From Gammaproteobacteria bacterium (GTDB lineage: Bacteria; Pseudomonadota; Gammaproteobacteria; Pseudomonadales; UBA5518), in NCBI GenBank assembly GCA_016718385.1, contig JADKDK010000008.1:124001-188000 (forward strand): a stretch of 64,000 nucleotides of DNA. Reading direction: 5' to 3'. Position 1 is the stretch's first letter, and the number at the start of each line of letters is the position of its first letter. Positions 60,349 to 64,000 of the stretch are shown here, one piece after another. The notes under the pieces were generated by a model that did no database searches, was not told the DNA's origin, and was given only the letters and a program-made list of their open reading frames with translations. Made by a program: the position numbers and the translations under genes.

Positions 60349-61191
60349 ATGGCCCGCAAACGCAGCGACACGAAAACCGTATTCATCACCGGCGCGGGCG
60401 GCGGCCTCGGTGGCGCCACCGCGCGTTATCTGGCAGAGCGGGACTGGACCGTGTTCGCGGCCGATTTCGATGCCAGGGCACTGAAGGCGCTGGCCGCGGA
60501 AACCGACGTCATCCCGGTGCAACTCGACGTGACCGACGCCGCGAGCTGCGAGGCGGCGCGCCGGCGCGTGGCGCGTACCTGTGACGGACTGGACGGCATC
60601 GTGAACTTTGCGGGCATCCTCGCGGTGGGCTCGGTGATCGAGATCGACCCCGATACGATACGTCGCGTGCTCGACGTGAACGTGATGGGCACGGTGCGCG
60701 TGAACCACGCGCTGTTTCCACTGCTGCTGGAGCGCAAGGGCCGCATCGTCAACATCAGCTCCGAGACCGGCTGGCAGAGCGCGATGCCCTTCAACGGCGC
60801 CTATGCGCTCAGCAAGCACGCGATCGAGGCCTATTCCGACGCACTGCGGCGAGAACTGATGTTCCTCGACGTGCCGGTGATCAAGATCCAGCCCGGCCCG
60901 TTTCGCACCGGCATGGTTGCCAGCATCGAGCAGAACTTCGAGCGCGTGGCACAGGCCTCGCGCTACTTCAAGGAGTTGCTGCAGACGCTCAAGAAAGCGA
61001 CCATCCGGGAACAGGGCAAGGCACACGACCCCGCGCTGCTGGCGGAAGTCGTGCACACCGCCCTGACGACGCGCTACCCGCGCATCGCCTATTCGGTGAA
61101 GCCCGACCCGCAACGCGTTGCACTGAGTGCCCTGCCCGATCGCGTCGCCGACCCGCTGCTGAAGCTCGCCCTCGGCACCCTCGCCAGGTAA
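60349..61191 (+). CDS. short-chain dehydrogenase/reductase
   Basis: 280 residues. Nucleotide motif TGAGGGLGGATARYL, DV after strand 4 (LDVTDAAS), NFAG in place of the usual NNAG, catalytic Ser (ISSETG) and YxxxK (YALSK). Start ATG after GGGAGGTGCGGC. Resembles the retinol or steroid dehydrogenase group of SDRs. Substrate unknown. Stands alone, divergent from nrdR. Confidence 0.88.
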   Translation: MARKRSDTKTVFITGAGGGLGGATARYLAERDWTVFAADFDARALKALAAETDVIPVQLDVTDAASCEAARRRVARTCDGLDGIVNFAGILAVGSVIEIDPDTIRRVLDVNVMGTVRVNHALFPLLLERKGRIVNISSETGWQSAMPFNGAYALSKHAIEAYSDALRRELMFLDVPVIKIQPGPFRTGMVASIEQNFERVAQASRYFKELLQTLKKATIREQGKAHDPALLAEVVHTALTTRYPRIAYSVKPDPQRVALSALPDRVADPLLKLALGTLAR

Positions 61192-61231
61192 CTCCTGGTG
61201 CGGGGGGCCCTGTTCGGGACCCGCTCGGGAG

Positions 61232-61672
61232 TCAGGGGGCGGCGCCGGAGCCCAGCCGGCGCAGCACGATGCCGCTGAGGCGCATGCCGGCCGCCATCGC
61301 AGCGACGAACAGCAGCCCGCCGGGCACGCCGCCGACGGCGATGATCAGCGCTGGTCCCGGGCAGATGCCCGACATGCCCCAGCCGACGCCGAACAGCACC
61401 GCGCCCACGACGAGCGACGTGTCGATCGGGTTGCGGTTGGCGATGTCGCAGCTCTCGCCGGCGAGCGTTTTGCCGCGCTTCTTCAGGAGCCACAACGCGG
61501 GCGCGGTGATCGCGATGGCCGTCGCCATCACCACCGCCAACCCGGGGTTCCAGTTCCCGGTGATGTCGAGGAAAGCCAGCACGTTTCGCGGGTCGGTCAT
61601 GCCCGAAACAATCAGTCCCGTACCGAACAGCAAGCCGGCGACGAGGGCGGAGAGGAGGGCGGGAATGCGCAT
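61232..61672 (-). CDS. YeeE/YedE-type membrane subunit (DUF6691-like)
   Basis: 146 residues, four membrane segments. Motifs SALVAGLLFGTGLIVSGMTDPRNVLAFLD and GVGWGMSGICPGPALIIAVGG, with a Cys used for thiosulfate or sulfur contacts in YeeE. ATG. 5 bp after its partner gene. Pairs of this kind form one split YeeE/YedE unit that moves sulfur species. Confidence 0.88.
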   Translation of the reverse strand: MRIPALLSALVAGLLFGTGLIVSGMTDPRNVLAFLDITGNWNPGLAVVMATAIAITAPALWLLKKRGKTLAGESCDIANRNPIDTSLVVGAVLFGVGWGMSGICPGPALIIAVGGVPGGLLFVAAMAAGMRLSGIVLRRLGSGAAP

Positions 61673-61677
61673 CGGAT

Positions 61678-62088
61678 TCACCCCTGCACCACGTGACGCA
61701 CGACGTAGACGGTGGCCATCGCCGCACCCATGAAGAGCAGCGTGGCCACGATCGATCGCTTCGAGAGATTGGCGGTGCCGCACACCCCATGGCCGCTGGT
61801 GCAGCCCGAGCCGACGCGCGTGCCGATGCCCACCAGCAACCCGGCCACGAGCATCCAGGCCACGCCACCGGCCATCGCCACCTGCGCGTCGTTCAGCAGC
61901 AGGAAGAGCGCGGGCAGCAGCAGCCCCAGCAGGAAGCCGAGCCGCCAGCGCTGCGGACCGGCGTCGCCGTCGAGCAGGTTGCCGAAGGCGCCGCTGATGC
62001 CGGCGATGCGGCCGTTGGCCAAGGCGAGCACGGCCGCGCCGGCGCCGATGAGGGCGCCGCCAGCCACCAGGTGAACCAGGTCAGTCAT
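61678..62088 (-). CDS. YeeE/YedE-type membrane subunit
   Basis: 136 residues, about four membrane segments. Motifs GGALIGAGAAVLALANGRIAGISG and GIGTRVGSGCTSGHGVCGTANLSKRSIVAT, with conserved Cys residues. First of the split pair. 31 bp after the FadL-like gene, so likely cotranscribed. Confidence 0.9.
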   Translation of the reverse strand: MTDLVHLVAGGALIGAGAAVLALANGRIAGISGAFGNLLDGDAGPQRWRLGFLLGLLLPALFLLLNDAQVAMAGGVAWMLVAGLLVGIGTRVGSGCTSGHGVCGTANLSKRSIVATLLFMGAAMATVYVVRHVVQG

Positions 62089-62119
62089 GCGTCAATAACC
62101 TCGGGGAATTTTTGGAATA

Positions 62120-63376
62120 TCAGTATCTCATCCACCACGCCAGGCCGAAGGAATCCTCCGCCAGCGAGATGTTGGCCTCGCCGCCGCCGAGCATCGGCGG
62201 GATGGAACCCTTGCCGCGCACCTCTTCCTCCAGGCCATGGGTGTAGGCGATGCTGAGCTCGTTGCGCTCGTTGACAGCGAAGGTGGCACCCAGCGACGCG
62301 TGCTCTTCGACCACGCCGGGCGCGATGATATTGAAAAAAGTCTGGTCGCGCGGAACCGGCTGGTCGCCCCGGCTGTAACCCGCGCGCAGCGTGACGCGAT
62401 CCGAGTACCGGTGCAGCACGGCAATTTTCAGCGTACTCATGTCCTGCCAGCCGAAACCCGGACCGTTGTCGCTGCCGAGCGGGTTTCCCAGAAACAGCTG
62501 GCCGAGGTCGTTGCCCACCGAAGCGACATCGTTGTACTCGATGGTCTGCCAGTCGAGCGCGAGGGTGGTGGCTTCGCTGAGCTCGAATGCCGCGCCGAGG
62601 ACGTAGTTTTCGGGTATGTCGAAGCCGCCTTGCTCGGCGAAGAGCCCGGCGTACCTGTCGAATTCCTGCATCCGGGTCGTCGACTGCCAGCTGGCACCGA
62701 GCGTCAGGCGGTCGGTGATCTGCCCGAGCCAGCCGATGCGCACACCGGCGCCGAACCCGTCGTCGGTGCCGTTGTCCGCGAGATTCGCCGGATCGGCCGA
62801 GAGCGGCGCGAAGGCGGACAAGCCCTTCGCCTCGAAGCGCTGATAGGCCAGATTGAGCGCAAGCCCGATCGTCTGCCCGGGGCTGAACTCCCACGCCATT
62901 GCCGGCGCGATGAACAGCTGCTCGAAATTCATGTAGCTGTTGCCCTTGCTGCCAAAGCGCGCGTACGGGTTCTTGTCGTAGTCGGTGTTCATGCCGCCGT
63001 TGCCGTACATCGCAAAACCCACTGCGAGGTCGTCGCAGACCAGGTGGCTGTGTCCCAGCTCGGGAATGAGGAAATACTCGGTGCCGTTGCCGTCGAAGGA
63101 CTGGTCCGGACCGAAGGCATTGCCCTTGATCTCGCCGCCGCGATCCGGCACGAAGAGCTCCACTCCCAAGTCCGAACGGTGACCCGCCTCGATCAAGCCG
63201 GCGGGATTGGTCGCGATCGTGAGCGTGTCCTGGGGCAGCGCGGCGCCCACGCCGGCCGCACCCTTGGCCTTGATGCCATAACCGTGCGACAGGTAACCGT
63301 TGGTGGCGTGCGCCAAGGACCCGCCTGCGATGGCAAGTGCCACGCTGGCGCGGAGCAGAACACGAACAGAGGACAT
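62120..63376 (-). CDS. OMPP1/FadL-family outer membrane transporter
   Basis: 418 residues. Signal peptide to about residue 23 (SLAHA). The N-terminal hatch has the family motif ATNGYLSHGYGIKAKGAAGVGAALPQDTLTIATNPAG. The barrel ends in aromatic Tyr (FGLAWWMRY). Imports hydrophobic compounds such as fatty acids. Here it precedes the YeeE/YedE pair, so a sulfur compound is possible. ATG after GCAGATCAGGAAGTGCCGC. Confidence 0.88.
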   Translation of the reverse strand: MSSVRVLLRASVALAIAGGSLAHATNGYLSHGYGIKAKGAAGVGAALPQDTLTIATNPAGLIEAGHRSDLGVELFVPDRGGEIKGNAFGPDQSFDGNGTEYFLIPELGHSHLVCDDLAVGFAMYGNGGMNTDYDKNPYARFGSKGNSYMNFEQLFIAPAMAWEFSPGQTIGLALNLAYQRFEAKGLSAFAPLSADPANLADNGTDDGFGAGVRIGWLGQITDRLTLGASWQSTTRMQEFDRYAGLFAEQGGFDIPENYVLGAAFELSEATTLALDWQTIEYNDVASVGNDLGQLFLGNPLGSDNGPGFGWQDMSTLKIAVLHRYSDRVTLRAGYSRGDQPVPRDQTFFNIIAPGVVEEHASLGATFAVNERNELSIAYTHGLEEEVRGKGSIPPMLGGGEANISLAEDSFGLAWWMRY

Positions 63377-63624
63377 GCGGCACTTCCTGATCTGCCGGTC
63401 GGCGTGGATTCCGGCGCACAAAAAAAAGCGCGCAGCTTAAGGTGGCCCATCTAATTTAGTAAAGAATAAAAAGATAAAACGTTATTCCTGGAACGAATGA
63501 ACTTTCGCGGCAAGCGCCCGCATGCCGGCTACCCCTCGCACCGGGCCATTGCGCTGTTCCGTCGCGTCGTCGGGCACCGTATGCTGTGCCCCCTCGATTC
63601 ATCGACGCGCCACAGGATTCACGC
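63377..63624. other. divergent AT-rich promoter region between the FadL-like and Blh-like genes
   Basis: No gene is seen. The stretch 63449-63482 is strikingly AT-rich (CTAATTTAG, AAAGAATAAAAAGATAAAA) in an otherwise GC-rich region and probably holds promoters or an ArsR-type operator (BigR/SqrR-like). No exact box was recognised. Confidence 0.45.
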
Positions 63625-64000
63625 ATGGATGTGCGCAAGCTCAGCGACGCGGTCAGCGTCGCGCCGCAGCTCTCGGTGCGGGAAATCGCCGACGCCGCGC
63701 GGCTCGGCTTCAGGACGCTGATCAACAACCGGCCGGACGGGGAGGATTTCCTGCAGCCCTCGGCACGGGAACTGGAAGCCGCGGCGCGCGAGCAGGGGCT
63801 CGAATACCATCACCTGCCCGTTGTCTCGGGCGCGCTGACCGAGCGTGACGTGCACGCCTTCCGCGCGCTGCTCGCGCACGCGGAACAACCCGTGCTGGCC
63901 TTCTGCCGCAGCGGCACGCGTTCGACCACGCTGTGGGCGCTGGCGCAGGCCGGCGGCGGCAACGCCGACGCGGTGATCACCGCCGCCGCACAGGCCGGCT
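63625..64000 (+). CDS. Blh/DUF442 (TIGR01244) sulfur-transferase or phosphatase-like protein, 3' end outside window
   Basis: 125 residues visible, frame open to the window end. The N-terminal DUF442 domain shows VREIADAARLGFRTLINNRPDGED, and the phosphatase-like loop is LAFCRSGTRSTTLWALA, with the Cys-x5-Arg active site. Full-length relatives carry a metallo-beta-lactamase persulfide dioxygenase domain afterwards, which cannot be seen here. Usually part of sulfide detoxification operons with YeeE/YedE. Confidence 0.85.
   Translation, partial: MDVRKLSDAVSVAPQLSVREIADAARLGFRTLINNRPDGEDFLQPSARELEAAAREQGLEYHHLPVVSGALTERDVHAFRALLAHAEQPVLAFCRSGTRSTTLWALAQAGGGNADAVITAAAQAG

Overview
The window is about 64 kb of high-GC DNA from a gammaproteobacterium. 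Supporting signs are the gene orders hrcA-grpE-dnaK-dnaJ-dapB beside recN/fur/bamE, rnfH-ratA/smpB-ssrA, pomA-pomB beside xseB-ispA-dxs and nrdR-ribD-ribE-ribBA-ribH-nusB-thiL, a tmRNA tag reading ANDDNYALAA, and a TonB/ExbBD/Fur iron system. I cannot fix the order or genus. No integrase, insertion sequence, CRISPR array, rRNA or tRNA gene is visible. The only RNA gene is ssrA. One gene is cut at each end of the window.

Region 1 (1-9.6 kb) is regulatory and accessory. Three paralogous LuxR-type regulators (the first cut by the window edge) surround a sensory cassette: a YfiR-like periplasmic protein, a hybrid histidine kinase whose sensor half resembles that of YfiN, a TonB-dependent receptor and a convergent FixJ-type response regulator. 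The two complete LuxR genes are near-copies, yet each follows its own perfect or near-perfect 16-bp palindrome of the form TGA-N10-TCA.

Region 2 (9.6-20.7 kb) is housekeeping: dapB, the heat-shock operon with a strong sigma-32 promoter before grpE, divergent recN, convergent fur, bamE, rnfH-ratA, smpB and tmRNA. Region 3 (20.9-32 kb) holds katG, a spermidine-synthase-like protein, a SulP anion transporter with a universal stress protein, a zinc alcohol dehydrogenase, a Bax-inhibitor-1 membrane protein, a CNNM/CorC-like protein and a ChrA-type transporter. Region 4 (32.3-37.7 kb) is an iron module: a Fur-box promoter, ExbB, two ExbDs, TonB, a Fiu-like siderophore receptor and PiuC. Ada and AlkA follow.

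Region 5 (39.9-46.4 kb, minus strand) is a thiamine-salvage operon under a TPP riboswitch: TonB-dependent receptor, YKOF-type thiamine-binding protein, PnuC/PnuT transporter, a ThiK-like kinase, a FecCD-type ABC permease plus ATPase, and a cytidine-deaminase-fold enzyme. The thiL gene at 54.6-55.6 kb would complete TMP to TPP. Region 6 (46.5-60.2 kb) holds a luciferase-like oxidoreductase, a PomAB-type flagellar stator with a PilZ protein, xseB-ispA-dxs, a stand-alone ribA, and the riboflavin/nusB/thiL cluster. The RibBA protein in that cluster lacks the expected catalytic residues in both halves. Region 7 (60.3-64 kb) holds an SDR, a split YeeE/YedE pair, a FadL-like porin and the start of a Blh/DUF442 sulfur-transferase-like gene.

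A family of 23-bp palindromes, GTAG or GTGG plus a hairpin with a TTCA or TTTA loop, occurs more than 20 times between genes. In six cases (dnaJ, dnaK, recN, fur, dxs, ribD) the GTAG of the element supplies the TAG stop codon of the neighbouring gene.
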